From assembly GCA_964409165.1 (NCBI GenBank), contig CAYPCH010000073.1:1-18998 (forward strand): a DNA stretch of 18,998 bases, given 5' to 3'. How positions within the stretch are numbered: position 1 is the first letter of the stretch; the number at the start of each line of letters is the position of its first letter. The notes beneath the pieces are model-generated. The model saw only the letters and a list, made by a program, of their open reading frames with translations, did no database searches and was not told the origin of the DNA. A program made the translations under genes and the position numbers. The DNA is from CAYPCH01 sp964409165. GTDB lineage: Bacteria > Bacillota > Clostridia > Acetivibrionales > Acetivibrionaceae. Shown piece by piece: positions 1 through 8,143 of this stretch.

Positions 1-105
1 TAAGCTAAACCAAAACTTTTCACACGAAATTTGCTTGATTTTTCAGCAGCTTTTTCCTGCACACATAACTAAGAATTCAATAATTTTATATTTCTTATCC
101 AACAT
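1..105 (-). pseudogene. Left-edge short or broken reading frame
   Basis: An ATG at 103-105 follows a good ribosome site (AAAGGAAG, 113-120, 5-nt spacer). Its frame reads MLDKKYKIIEFLVMCAGKSC and stops at 43-45. A second, protein-like frame (EKAAEKSSKFRVKSFGLA) is open from about position 62 to the window edge. The two frames could be one gene broken by a frameshift near the A-run at 51-55, or a 20-codon leader followed by another gene starting at GTG 60-62. No family recognised. I lean towards a decayed gene because the neighbouring 243-444 region is also frame-broken. The sequence beyond the left edge would settle it. Confidence 0.3.
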
Positions 106-170
106 ATACACTTCCTTTTATATTTTTTCTACATAGCTTTAAGCCTTAACATTTTCATTGTGCTTGTCAA

Positions 171-189
171 ATGAGTAAAAACTACTCAT
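171..189. repeat. 7-bp inverted repeat (operator-like)
   Basis: ATGAGTA (171-177) and TACTCAT (183-189) are perfect inverted copies around AAAAC. On the minus strand the palindrome sits just upstream of a TTGACA hexamer (165-170), but I see no convincing -10 box at the right distance. It has no U-run, so it is not an obvious terminator. It could be an operator for the small frame starting at 105, or chance. Confidence 0.3.
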
Positions 190-242
190 GAGCTTATTTT
201 ACTACAGCTCCTGAGCTTTCTTGCATAACTATAAAAATAGGT

Positions 243-444
243 TTATTTACCCATCGCAATTTGATAACACTTGTAAATTACTGCTCCATAACAAGCTACG
301 ATGCCAGTAAGTATTCCAATAGCAACTACTCGACTCACGACTGTTGTAATTGCTGTAGCATTTAGTGCTTGATTTAAAGCGGTCAATCTGTTCAATCTGT
401 GCAGTCAAAGTTTTCAATTTGGTGCAAAATATATAGCAATACAT
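243..444 (-). pseudogene. Frameshifted small hydrophobic protein, probable relic
   Basis: Two minus-strand frames each look coding over only half of this stretch. The upstream half (from ATG 442-444) reads KLKTLTAQIEQIDRF, a coiled-coil-like segment, then turns into low-complexity Ser/Tyr/Cys sequence. The downstream half, in another frame (open 246-404, stop 243-245), reads RLTALNQALNATAITTVV followed by a hydrophobic segment (AIGILTGIVACYGAVIY) and a short basic tail. Splicing the frames near 380-390 would give a sensible coiled-coil plus single membrane helix. The downstream frame has no ATG and no ribosome site. I infer a frameshifted remnant and recognise no family. Confidence 0.3.
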
Positions 445-458
445 AATCCAGAATGCTC

Positions 459-653
459 TTAAAGCACCCTATATAAATATCCTGCAAACAAGATAATAAT
501 ACCTATAATAGAAATTACAGGAAACATTTTGAAGTAAAGTTTTGCCCTCTCAAGATGCTTATCTTCTTTTTCTGCCTCAAATTTGCTGTATTTATAATAT
601 CCCATCCAAAAACTACAAACTGATAATATCATCATTAAAATGAATATACACAC
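459..653 (-). CDS. Small two-helix membrane protein, unrecognised
   Basis: A 64-codon protein with two hydrophobic segments, about residues 2-19 and 46-63. They are separated by a charged linker (KFEAEKEDKHLERAK), which suggests a hairpin topology in the membrane. The GTG start (651-653) overlaps the last base of the stop codon of the MATE gene (653-655), a layout typical of translational coupling. ATG codons at residues 7 and 8 are alternative starts. No clear Shine-Dalgarno motif is visible, which also favours coupling. I do not recognise the family and infer no function beyond membrane location. It is the last likely intact gene of the RDD-MATE unit before the degraded left end. Confidence 0.5.
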   Translation of the reverse strand: MCIFILMMILSVCSFWMGYYKYSKFEAEKEDKHLERAKLYFKMFPVISIIGIIILFAGYLYRVL

Positions 654-1999
654 TATATCTCAATTTCTGTCCACTTTCTGTCATGAAACCTTTTGAGCAT
701 AACTAAATTGAATACAACAAGGGAAGTACTTTCAGTTATCCAGACACTTTCTATACCAACACCGGCAAACTTGACCAATATATAAGTTACCGGAACAAAT
801 ATAACCCATAACCTCAAAGATGTCATAACCATTACGGCTCTAACATCCCCCGCTCCCCTTAATGCTCCTGAGACAATTATAGCAATCGAAAGAAATGGCT
901 GGGTTACAGCTACAAATCTCAATGCATGAATCAACATATTGAGTATTTCCGTATTATCTGAAAAAATTCCCACGATGTAAGAAGGAAACAGCAAAAATAA
1001 TAACGCTGAAACAACTCCCCACAAAACACCCATTGACATACAAATATACCCTGTGTGAAAAGCTTTAGTCCTATCCTTCTCACCAAGAGCCTTTCCGACC
1101 AACGTAGATGCAGCAATGGAAAATCCGATTGCAGGCATGAATGAAATAGACTCAATAGATAAAATAATTCTGAATGCCGCTTCAGAATCAGTATCCAATA
1201 TGGTTATTATAATCCCCATGAGCAAAAATGATGTCTGCATTAAAAATTGTTCAAGCCCGGCCATACTGCTCAATTTCCACAGTGGCTTCAACACTTCCTT
1301 GTTTATCCTCAAACTCTTAATGGTAAACTTTCCGAATACATTACCCTTAATCATAATTATAATGTATATAATACTTCCAACAGCCCTTGAAATTGTAGTA
1401 GACAGTGCTGCTCCTTCCACTCCCATTTCAGGAAAAACTCCTATACCATTTATCAGTAAATAGTTTCCTATAACATTAAGGATATTCACAAGTCCTGTGA
1501 TAAGCATTGGAGTAACCGTATTGCCTATTCCCCTCAATGATGCTGCTGCAGCAAATGAAATAAACATGAAAACCTGACTAAATGACACTATATAAAAATA
1601 TGAAACTCCCATTTCATAAACTTCAGTAGTAACGTCAAATATTTGCATTATCTGGCTTGAAAACAGCACACTTAATATTGAAATAACAAATCCAATAATC
1701 AAATTAAGTGAAAAGTTCTGTCCCACAGTTTTGTTCAGACTCACAAAATTTCTTTCTCCGTAGTTCCTTGAAATCATCGCAGTAGCTCCAATATTAAAGG
1801 ACGAAAATATAAATATTATTGTCTGCATAAGCTGATTTGCATTTCCTGCACCAGAGAGCGCTTCCTTGCCTATAAACCTGCTTATCATTACCGTGTCGGC
1901 TATCCCTACAAGAGTGTTTAAAGCCATTTCAATAATTGCCGGAAGTGATATTGTTATTATTGTAAAAATTAATGCTTTGTTGCTTTTTATAAATTTCAT
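653..1999 (-). CDS. MATE family multidrug/cation efflux transporter
   Basis: A 448-residue polytopic protein with about 12 hydrophobic segments, the usual size and topology of the MATE (multi antimicrobial extrusion) family. The N-terminal signature LVGIADTVMISRFIGKEALS (about residues 30-49) matches the conserved first-repeat region. The second repeat starts near residue 240, and an Arg/Gly-rich SGALRGAGDVR segment lies at about 383-393. MATE proteins exchange Na+ or H+ for organic cations or metabolites across the cytoplasmic membrane; the substrate here cannot be read from sequence. The ATG at 1997-1999 has a good ribosome site (GAGGAGC, 2006-2012). The RDD gene upstream ends only 12 bp before it, so the two are probably co-transcribed. 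Family assignment is firm. Confidence 0.93.
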   Translation of the reverse strand: MKFIKSNKALIFTIITISLPAIIEMALNTLVGIADTVMISRFIGKEALSGAGNANQLMQTIIFIFSSFNIGATAMISRNYGERNFVSLNKTVGQNFSLNLIIGFVISILSVLFSSQIMQIFDVTTEVYEMGVSYFYIVSFSQVFMFISFAAAASLRGIGNTVTPMLITGLVNILNVIGNYLLINGIGVFPEMGVEGAALSTTISRAVGSIIYIIIMIKGNVFGKFTIKSLRINKEVLKPLWKLSSMAGLEQFLMQTSFLLMGIIITILDTDSEAAFRIILSIESISFMPAIGFSIAASTLVGKALGEKDRTKAFHTGYICMSMGVLWGVVSALLFLLFPSYIVGIFSDNTEILNMLIHALRFVAVTQPFLSIAIIVSGALRGAGDVRAVMVMTSLRLWVIFVPVTYILVKFAGVGIESVWITESTSLVVFNLVMLKRFHDRKWTEIEI

Positions 2000-2011
2000 T
2001 TCATGAGCTCC

Positions 2012-2773
2012 TCATCTGCCCGAGTTCATTTTTATTATATCCTCAAAAAACTCATAGGGATTTCCATAAGGTTTTTGTATATTGAACTTGTTTATAAAAT
2101 ATTTGTTCAGGTTAAATGCAAAAACAGGTTTTCTCGCACCAAGAGCATCTTTTCTTGCCAGAAACTCTTTTAAAATTGCATATTCGGTATTACTTACAGG
2201 AAATACATTAATTCGGTCAACCTCTTCATTTTCCTCCAAAGAAGCCTTCTCAAAAATATCTTCAATTGTGACAAGGTTTTGTTCCTTTTCCACTTTTATA
2301 ACTATAGTGTTAGCTGCAAAATCTCCTATCCTTTTGTAGTTTTGGGTTAATACAATCAGAAGCACCTCGATAAGGTGTAACCCAGGAATCATGTATACAA
2401 ACCTGAGAAAGTTTCTGAGTACTAAGTCCAATGCATTCGCCGGCTCTCCGGTTTGTTTTATTACCCTCAGCTTCATCAGTTTTTTGCCAGGCGTCTGCCC
2501 TTTTAATATTATCTCAAAAAACAAATAATATCCGATTGCAATCAGGTATAGAACAATAATAGATACTGCAACTATAATGGAATTTATTGCTTCATAGTTG
2601 AAATTATTAAAAAACCCAACTCTACCCATTACCACAATAATTGCAATCAATAAAATCAGTACCGATTGAATAAAAGTATCAATCATGAATGCAACAAACC
2701 TTGAACCTAATCCCGCAAGCTCATATTCCACATATACATTTTCAGGTGTCAGTATCTCCAGCATATTTCTCAT
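2012..2773 (-). CDS. RDD family integral membrane protein
   Basis: A 253-residue protein carrying an RDD domain: a Gly-Leu-Gly-Ser-Arg (R25) segment followed by Asp32 in the first membrane helix (about 27-48), a second helix at about 66-88, then GQTPGKKLMKLRVIK, the LRNFLRF segment and YKRIGDFAANT near residue 165. These are the hallmark positions of the family. After about residue 175 comes an 80-residue charged cytosolic tail, longer than the RDD core. RDD proteins are poorly characterised. They often lie beside MoxR/DUF58/SpoIIM-like genes, as here, which suggests a role in the same membrane assembly. The ATG at 2771-2773 follows a weak GGGTGA site; ATG at residue 4 is an alternative. Probably the first gene of the RDD-MATE-small membrane protein unit. 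Confidence 0.9.
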   Translation of the reverse strand: MRNMLEILTPENVYVEYELAGLGSRFVAFMIDTFIQSVLILLIAIIVVMGRVGFFNNFNYEAINSIIVAVSIIVLYLIAIGYYLFFEIILKGQTPGKKLMKLRVIKQTGEPANALDLVLRNFLRFVYMIPGLHLIEVLLIVLTQNYKRIGDFAANTIVIKVEKEQNLVTIEDIFEKASLEENEEVDRINVFPVSNTEYAILKEFLARKDALGARKPVFAFNLNKYFINKFNIQKPYGNPYEFFEDIIKMNSGR

Positions 2774-2835
2774 GTCATAATCACCCTTTTTAACTTATAT
2801 TTGCACTTTCACTTATTCATTACTTGACGATAATA

Positions 2836-2880
2836 TATATTGTAGCAGATTATATTATAATAGACTATATTGTAACAGAT
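2836..2880. repeat. Three tandem 15-bp units in a divergent promoter region
   Basis: Three contiguous 15-bp units lie between the divergent RDD and SpoIIM-like genes: TATATTGTAGCAGAT (2836-2850), TATATTATAATAGAC (2851-2865) and TATATTGTAACAGAT (2866-2880). The outer two differ at one base; the middle one has diverged and contains TATAAT. Units are spaced at about one and a half helical turns. They overlap the most likely promoters for both genes, so they may be regulator sites or a slippage-prone promoter tract. Confidence 0.6.
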
Positions 2881-2898
2881 ATTGTTTTCTGATAAAAT
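2870..2898 (+). promoter_or_regulatory. Candidate promoter of the SpoIIM-like gene
   Basis: TTGTAA (2870-2875) and TAAAAT (2893-2898) are separated by 17 bp and lie 27 bp upstream of the ATG at 2926. The -35 box is imperfect and lies in the last 15-bp tandem unit. Other AT-rich hexamers nearby could serve instead. Confidence 0.35.
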
Positions 2899-2925
2899 AA
2901 TTTTATAACATTTTAAGGAGATAAA

Positions 2926-3903
2926 ATGAAAGAAGAAAAATTCATAAAGCAAAACACAGAATTATGGAAAAAGCTTGAATTTACATTAAATAAGCTTAAA
3001 TCTAAAAGTATTCATAAATTTAACAAAGAAGAGCTGGATGAATTTTTTGACATGTATAATCTAACATGCGGTCACCTGTCATTTTCCCGTACCTATTATG
3101 GTAACAACAGTATTACTTCTTACCTGAACCGTTTGGTTTCCTCTGCCCACGGCTACATATACACTACAAAACCTTCAGGCATAAAAGCACTTGTAAATTT
3201 TCTGCTCATAGAATTTCCTTTGATTATAAGAACAAAAATCAACTTTATTCTGTTAGCTGCATTCTTCTTTTTGCTGGGTACTGGTATAAGCTTTATATTC
3301 ACAGCTATTTCTGTAGACAACGCAATAGCTTTTCTTCCTAAACATCAGGTTGAAGCCATCATGGGAACTGATGTCAATGAACCACGTGAGGCCTGGGACA
3401 ATGCAGTTATGTCAAGTACAATACTTACAAATAACATAAGAGTAGGAATTTTAGCTTTTACTATGGGTGTAACATTGGGAATAGGATCTTTCGTTATTTT
3501 ATATATGAACGGATATGCTTTAGGTGGACTTGCCGCATTATTTTTCCACAAGAAAGCAAACCTCCTTTTCTGGTCACTGATTCTTCCTCATGGAGTGATA
3601 GAGCTTATCGCAATTTTCATATGCGGAGGTGCGGGCATTATTATAGGATACTCACTTATAAATCCGGGTATTTACTCACGAAAGGATTCTTTTATAATAC
3701 AAGGTAAGACAGCTTTAAAACTTGTCTTAGGAACCATTCCATTATTTATAGTTGCAGGCATTATAGAAGGATATCTGACGCCTTCCGGATTTCTTCCGGA
3801 AGTTGCAAAGCTTGGTTTTGCACTTCTTACGCTGCTTTTGATTATTGTATATATTGTCATACCGAACATGAAATACAAGCTGAAGGACAAAATCCATATT
3901 TGA
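2926..3903 (+). CDS. SpoIIM-family (DUF95) membrane protein, MoxR-cluster type
   Basis: A 325-residue protein with a soluble, basic N-terminal domain (about 1-100, with a conserved-looking SYLNRLVSSAHGYIY segment at 65-79) followed by about five membrane segments (106-128, 172-195, 222-242, 266-282, 298-313). The core LPHGVIEL (220-227) and the Gly-rich GGAGIIIGY after it match the SpoIIM/DUF95 family. The soluble extension makes it longer than the sporulation SpoIIM (215 residues, encoded at 15441-16088). This form typically accompanies MoxR, DUF58 and RDD genes, and all three are adjacent here. It has an excellent ribosome site, AAGGAG at 2915-2920, 5 nt from the ATG. It is the only plus-strand protein gene supported in the window, divergent from RDD and convergent with DUF58. 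Exact function unknown; a scaffold or channel role in the cluster is inference. Confidence 0.88.
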   Translation: MKEEKFIKQNTELWKKLEFTLNKLKSKSIHKFNKEELDEFFDMYNLTCGHLSFSRTYYGNNSITSYLNRLVSSAHGYIYTTKPSGIKALVNFLLIEFPLIIRTKINFILLAAFFFLLGTGISFIFTAISVDNAIAFLPKHQVEAIMGTDVNEPREAWDNAVMSSTILTNNIRVGILAFTMGVTLGIGSFVILYMNGYALGGLAALFFHKKANLLFWSLILPHGVIELIAIFICGGAGIIIGYSLINPGIYSRKDSFIIQGKTALKLVLGTIPLFIVAGIIEGYLTPSGFLPEVAKLGFALLTLLLIIVYIVIPNMKYKLKDKIHI

Positions 3904-3934
3904 TGTACACATTTGATGTACATAATTTGATGTC
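3898..3934. repeat. Triple ATTTGATGTaca tandem at convergent gene ends
   Basis: ATTTGATGTACAC (3898-3910), ATTTGATGTACATA (3911-3924) and ATTTGATGTC (3925-3934) are near-identical head-to-tail units. The first spans the TGA stop of the SpoIIM-like gene (3901-3903) and the last ends six bases before the DUF58 stop codon (3940-3942). No U-rich hairpin is present between these convergent genes. Confidence 0.55.
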
Positions 3935-3939
3935 TATTC

Positions 3940-5250
3940 CTAAATCTGCATCATTGATTTCATTGTCAGATATTTGTTAACAACTTCAATAGAAAGCTTG
4001 TCAGGCGGTACATCCACCACAGCTATGCCCGACTGATTGAATATTTTCTGAATCTTTTCTCTTTCTTTAATGAGCTTTATTGCTGAGGTCTTAAGATATA
4101 TATCTTTAGATTCCCTTATTGTGCATTCTGAAATTTGATAAAGTCTCATATCTTTAATGGTTATAACCAGCGGTACATGATTTTTAGCAATATTCTTAAG
4201 GGCTGATGCAAGTTGCAAAGCCTCATCTGCATTGAATAATTCAGTAAATATGCATAAAAGACTTCTCCTCTTTTGATAATTATTTAAATATGTCAGCGCA
4301 TTCCTGTAGTCTGCCGACACAAAGTTTTCCTCAACATTGTACAGATTTTCAGCAATCAACTGAAACTGTCCGACACCCTTGCCCGGCTTGATATAACGCT
4401 TCACACTGCTGTCAAATACCATTACTCCTACATTGTCACCTTTTTTAATTGCTACATCCGCAAGAAGAAATGATGCATTTATGGAATAATCCAATTTTTT
4501 AATATAGTTTATCTCAGAGTTCATTACTCTGCTCGAATCAATCATCACCATAATCTGCTGGTTTTTTTCTGGTTCATAGGTATTTATGATTAATTTGTTG
4601 GTTCTTGCGGTAGCCAACCAGTTTATTTTCCTGTAATCATCACCTTCATTATATTCCTTCAAGCTTTCAAACTCAGTACCCATTCCGTAACTCTTTACTT
4701 TTTTTATTCCTTGAATCATTTGATTCTTTTTTAATGCCGCAATGCCGTAATTGCTCAAATCCTTAAGATTTGGGTATACCTTGTACTTTTGCCCGAGATT
4801 ATATTTTGCTTTTTTTTGGCATAGCCTTAAAACTCCCGTATATTTCAGATGAATTTTCCCGAAGTTATACTCCCCTCTCTTTTCAGGGATAACAACATAT
4901 TTTCCTTCCGTTTCATAATGCGGTACTGCTCTAATCTTCATAATACCATCCTTGATTCTCATGAAGGGAGGTATCTCATCTACTGCTTCAATATCAACAT
5001 AGTAGTTGCTGTTGTTTCTGATGCTTATTATAATATCGTTCCCGGTGCCCATGGACAGCTTATCATGGCATATTCTTTCCACCTCAAAATCCTTGTGCCC
5101 GGGTGTTATTCTGAAATCTATAATAAGAAGAACAATAAGTAACAAGTTATACAATATAAATATATAAAATTCAATTCCCAACAATGAACCTATCAATATT
5201 GGTATTGTTCCAACAATCACAAGTACAGTAAACATCTTGCTGAAAGGCAT
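3940..5250 (-). CDS. DUF58 / vWA-like protein partner of MoxR
   Basis: A 436-residue protein with two N-terminal membrane helices (about 6-24 and 27-46), a beta-rich middle, and the diagnostic DUF58 motif from EFESLKEY to KINW (193-211; key residues G203, D204, D205, R207, W211) followed by ATAR. A von Willebrand A-like segment begins at MIDSS (236-240), a partial MIDAS metal site. DUF58 proteins are usual partners of MoxR ATPases, encoded just upstream here. Start choice: the frame is open upstream to a GTG at 5299-5301, but that has no proper ribosome site. The ATG at 5248-5250 has AAAGGAG (5258-5264) at 7 nt and puts the membrane helix at the N-terminus, so I use it; ATG at 5254-5256 is too close to that site. 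Cytoplasmic face of the membrane is likely. Confidence 0.9.
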   Translation of the reverse strand: MPFSKMFTVLVIVGTIPILIGSLLGIEFYIFILYNLLLIVLLIIDFRITPGHKDFEVERICHDKLSMGTGNDIIISIRNNSNYYVDIEAVDEIPPFMRIKDGIMKIRAVPHYETEGKYVVIPEKRGEYNFGKIHLKYTGVLRLCQKKAKYNLGQKYKVYPNLKDLSNYGIAALKKNQMIQGIKKVKSYGMGTEFESLKEYNEGDDYRKINWLATARTNKLIINTYEPEKNQQIMVMIDSSRVMNSEINYIKKLDYSINASFLLADVAIKKGDNVGVMVFDSSVKRYIKPGKGVGQFQLIAENLYNVEENFVSADYRNALTYLNNYQKRRSLLCIFTELFNADEALQLASALKNIAKNHVPLVITIKDMRLYQISECTIRESKDIYLKTSAIKLIKEREKIQKIFNQSGIAVVDVPPDKLSIEVVNKYLTMKSMMQI

Positions 5251-5320
5251 CTTCATACTCCTTTGGTAAGGATTGTCTGAAATATTGCTTCCACTTTTCA
5301 CAGAGCCTATTTATATTAAC

Positions 5321-5362
5321 CACGAAAATGAATCTACATAAAATCTTTATCGCATTCAATAT
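5321..5362 (-). repeat. Dispersed repeat family R2, shortened copy 3
   Basis: The gap between the DUF58 and moxR genes contains a compact, inverted relative of the repeats flanking xerD. Positions 5321-5339 match one arm of their 43-bp block with one mismatch (CACGAAAATGAATCTACAT here, GATTC in place of GAATC in the 13991-14033 copy). Positions 5339-5362 are 24 bases identical to the reverse complement of the 15078-15114 block. The intervening part of the longer copies is missing, as if deleted. The 183-bp gap otherwise holds only the DUF58 ribosome site. Confidence 0.6.
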
Positions 5363-5434
5363 AGCATCAAATAAGTCTTGCAGTAAAATAGTAGTGGAAG
5401 TTATATTTTCAAGCGTTCCTAAATATAATCTATA

Positions 5435-6427
5435 CTATCTCGGTACTTCAATCTTCGAAAGAAGGCTTTTTATCACATCATCATTCTTCAGACCGTCAAT
5501 TCCTGCCTCAGGCTTCAGTATAATCCTGTGTCGAAGCACAGGCAACGCTAAGTCCTTAATATCCTCCGGAATAACAAAATTCCTCCCTTGCATTGCTGCA
5601 TAAGTTTTGGATGCAAGTAGCAGTGCAATTGAAGCCCTTGGACTTGCTCCAAGTATAAGATTCGGAGAGTTTCTGGTGGATTTCACTAAAGATGTAATAT
5701 AATTTATAATCCCTTCGGTTACCTGTACCTTTTCAATTTCTTTTCTGCACCTCTTTATGTCTTCAAAATTACAGACGACATTAATTGTCTCACTTTCAAG
5801 CTCTTTTGAATTAAAGCCCGTGTTGTATTTCTGTAAAAGCATGTTCTCAAATTTCTGAGGGACATAATCAACCATAAGCTTCATAAAAAACCTGTCAATT
5901 TGTGCTTCAGGAAGAGGATAAGTACCCTCATATTCAACGGGATTCTGAGTTGCAAGCAACATAAAAGGTTCGTCCAATTTATAAGTTTGACCGTCTATTG
6001 AAATAGACCTCTCTTCCATTGCTTCAAGCAACGCTGCCTGCGTTTTAGGAGGTGTCCTGTTTATTTCATCGGCAAGAAATATATTTGTAAATAAAGGTCC
6101 CTTCTTTATATAGAATTCTCCATTTTTCTGGTCAAATACCTTTGTTCCTATTATATCCGCAGGCATCAGATCCGGTGTGAATTGCACCCTTTTAAAATCT
6201 GCCTTGACAGACATTGATATAACCTTCGATGCCAGTGTTTTGGCAATCCCCGGAACTCCTTCAATTAAGACATGTCCTCCTGTCAGTAACGCAATCACAA
6301 TATGTTCAATAAACTCATACTGACCAATAACTATTTTTGAAACCTCTTCAATTATAGCCCTGGACTTTTCCTTGATAAATTGAACTTCCTCATTTCCAAT
6401 CCCTGTTTCATTCATGTATTCATTCAT
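5435..6427 (-). CDS. MoxR family AAA+ ATPase
   Basis: A 330-residue AAA+ ATPase with Walker A GVPGIAKT (57-64), Walker B IFLADEINR (116-124) followed by TPPKTQAALLEAMEE, sensor 1 in LLATQNPVEYEGTYPLPEAQ (157-176) with DRFF after it, and sensor 2 in LGASPRAS near residue 263. These are the standard MoxR landmarks at near-standard length. MoxR ATPases act as chaperone-like machines that remodel or activate vWA-domain partners; the DUF58 gene downstream supplies the likely partner. The ATG (6425-6427) overlaps the DUF4350 stop in an ATGA arrangement, so translation is probably coupled, with AAGGGG upstream as ribosome site. ATG at residue 5 is an alternative start. The substrate cannot be deduced. 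Confidence 0.95.
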   Translation of the reverse strand: MNEYMNETGIGNEEVQFIKEKSRAIIEEVSKIVIGQYEFIEHIVIALLTGGHVLIEGVPGIAKTLASKVISMSVKADFKRVQFTPDLMPADIIGTKVFDQKNGEFYIKKGPLFTNIFLADEINRTPPKTQAALLEAMEERSISIDGQTYKLDEPFMLLATQNPVEYEGTYPLPEAQIDRFFMKLMVDYVPQKFENMLLQKYNTGFNSKELESETINVVCNFEDIKRCRKEIEKVQVTEGIINYITSLVKSTRNSPNLILGASPRASIALLLASKTYAAMQGRNFVIPEDIKDLALPVLRHRIILKPEAGIDGLKNDDVIKSLLSKIEVPR

Positions 6428-7455
6428 TGTTTAATCCCCTTTCTGATCTTTTCCAACCGTCCAAACAACCCAATAAGTTTTTTTGAATCATTGTTTCCTT
6501 CTTCAATATATATGCTACAATCCCTCATAACCCCTTCTAAATCCATGCCTTTGAGCACATTATCCGTTTTTGCCGCTATAGCTATTTCATTTATGTCCGA
6601 ATCATCATCTAGCCCCAAAAACTTTGCGACCTCCTTTTTGAAGCCATCTATATATGTCTCAAGAGCCAGACTTCCGGCTTTCGCTTTCATATACAAATTT
6701 GACAATGCAAACAGGTTTTCATTTTCCTTGCGTTTAATTATCTGGTACACTATAGCAGGCTTTCCAAATCTTCTCGACTTCATAAACATTAATACAAGAG
6801 CCCATAAAAGAATTTGTACAAGAATGAGTCTTCCCACCGGATTCAGTATATCCCAAAGGCTTGCACTCTCTGAGCCCAGTCCATGATAAAACTCATTAAA
6901 TAAAACCTTTTTATGTGCTGCTTCATTTAGTGCATCAATAAATAAGACTCCCGGATCCAAATTCCTTATGCCTTCATTTGTGTAATACTCATACTCCTCC
7001 AGAAAAATTATCTTTCCTTTACCTACCTTAAAGAGCAAGTTTGCCCCATATTCGCCAAACTGCTCAGGAGTTTCTTGCACAAGCCCCTCCAAATATGATA
7101 TTGAAGACTCTATAAAGACCATTGAATTTCCCTTTTCAAGCCATTTGATCAGATATTTGCGCTCAAGGGCATCATTAAACCTTTCACCATCAGGTGCAAA
7201 AACTACCATTGTAGCATTATCGGGCAAAAATCTCGCAGAACGTATGTATCTTCTTACGCTAAACCCCATTTTATCTGATAACAAATATAAAACCTTTGAA
7301 CCGTTATCCTTCGCAGTATAGCTTGAATAACTTACTTCCTTTTCGAAATCGTCCTTTACATCAAAAGCAATTAATCCTACTATAAGGAGAGTCAGAATAA
7401 TAACTGTATAAACAGTTATTGTTTTTATCCGTGCCTTATTTTCTGGCTTAAGCAC
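6424..7455 (-). CDS. DUF4350 domain membrane protein
   Basis: A 343-residue protein with an N-terminal membrane helix (about 14-31), an extracytoplasmic alpha/beta domain and a second helix (about 208-226), followed by RRFGKP and a 110-residue cytosolic tail. The first domain fits DUF4350: VFIESS, then FNEFYHGLG (187-195), a version of its conserved E-x-x-H-G segment. DUF4350 genes are standard members of MoxR/DUF58/DUF4129 clusters; biochemical function is not established. The start is GTG (7453-7455), with an AAGGAGGAG ribosome site 7 nt upstream inside the end of the DUF4129 gene. It overlaps that gene by 8 bp and moxR by 4 bp, so these genes are certainly one transcript. Confidence 0.85.
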   Translation of the reverse strand: MLKPENKARIKTITVYTVIILTLLIVGLIAFDVKDDFEKEVSYSSYTAKDNGSKVLYLLSDKMGFSVRRYIRSARFLPDNATMVVFAPDGERFNDALERKYLIKWLEKGNSMVFIESSISYLEGLVQETPEQFGEYGANLLFKVGKGKIIFLEEYEYYTNEGIRNLDPGVLFIDALNEAAHKKVLFNEFYHGLGSESASLWDILNPVGRLILVQILLWALVLMFMKSRRFGKPAIVYQIIKRKENENLFALSNLYMKAKAGSLALETYIDGFKKEVAKFLGLDDDSDINEIAIAAKTDNVLKGMDLEGVMRDCSIYIEEGNNDSKKLIGLFGRLEKIRKGIKQ

Positions 7456-8143
7456 CCTTTAACTCCTCCTTATCCCATTTATCGTATTTTACCAACCATA
7501 TATCCAATTTTATCTTTTCAACCTTTCTGCAACCATACCAATACAAATTGAAATCATTGGTAAATTCAGTTATATCACTGAATATTTCAGGCTTGTACTG
7601 TCTAATTTCCATAAGATACTGCTTGTTTGTTTTGGACTTATTGATCTTAATTATATTAAGCCTGTTCAACTTGACAAGAAGTGCTATATAAAGGTATCTG
7701 AGTGCCTGGTTGTAGTCACCTGCATTCTGATATTCAATAACCTTCTGAAACAAGACATCAGGGTCTTTGATAGTGTTAATAAGAACCATGTCTTCATCAT
7801 GCTTAATTTTTCTTGACCCTTTAAGGTTTTTTACAATCAAATATATTATTAGGACAATTATCCCCACCAATAATAAAACAGCTGCAATTTTTATCACAGA
7901 TAACATACCCGGCGGCATTTTAGCATTTGATAATATATTCTCCATATTCTGAGAAACATTAAACCTTTCGAATAGTTCTTCAATATAATCCCTTAACCTT
8001 TCCCTCAATGATGAAAAGGCACTTTTTCCATTTGCCCCTTGTTCTGAGAACTCCTCTGAAGATAATATTTCCTGAAGTTTTTCCTTTACTTCCTCCTCAT
8101 TCGAAGGAGATAATGTAGCCATTTTGATTAAATTATACATCAT
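7448..8143 (-). CDS. DUF4129 domain membrane protein
   Basis: A 231-residue protein with an acidic, helical N-terminal region (about 15-65), one membrane helix (83-105) and a C-terminal helical domain. In that domain YQNAGDYNQALRYLYIALL (138-156) and the later Trp/Tyr-rich YWYGCRK segment match the DUF4129 pattern. The N-terminal region probably lies outside the cytoplasm and the DUF4129 domain inside. DUF4129 proteins accompany MoxR/DUF58 and transglutaminase-like genes; their role is not known. The start ATGATG lies inside the last codons of the upstream membrane-protein gene (11-bp overlap), with GGAGAG just upstream. Either of the two adjacent Met codons could be used. Confidence 0.85.
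   Translation of the reverse strand: MMYNLIKMATLSPSNEEEVKEKLQEILSSEEFSEQGANGKSAFSSLRERLRDYIEELFERFNVSQNMENILSNAKMPPGMLSVIKIAAVLLLVGIIVLIIYLIVKNLKGSRKIKHDEDMVLINTIKDPDVLFQKVIEYQNAGDYNQALRYLYIALLVKLNRLNIIKINKSKTNKQYLMEIRQYKPEIFSDITEFTNDFNLYWYGCRKVEKIKLDIWLVKYDKWDKEELKGA

Noticed and set aside
5251..5301. Upstream GTG start for the DUF58 gene
   Set aside because: The ATG at 5250 has a well-placed AAAGGAG; the GTG at 5301 does not.
5171..5359. 62-codon minus-strand frame overlapping the DUF58 start
   Set aside because: Mostly an out-of-frame reading of the DUF58 gene and of R2 copy 3; no ribosome site.
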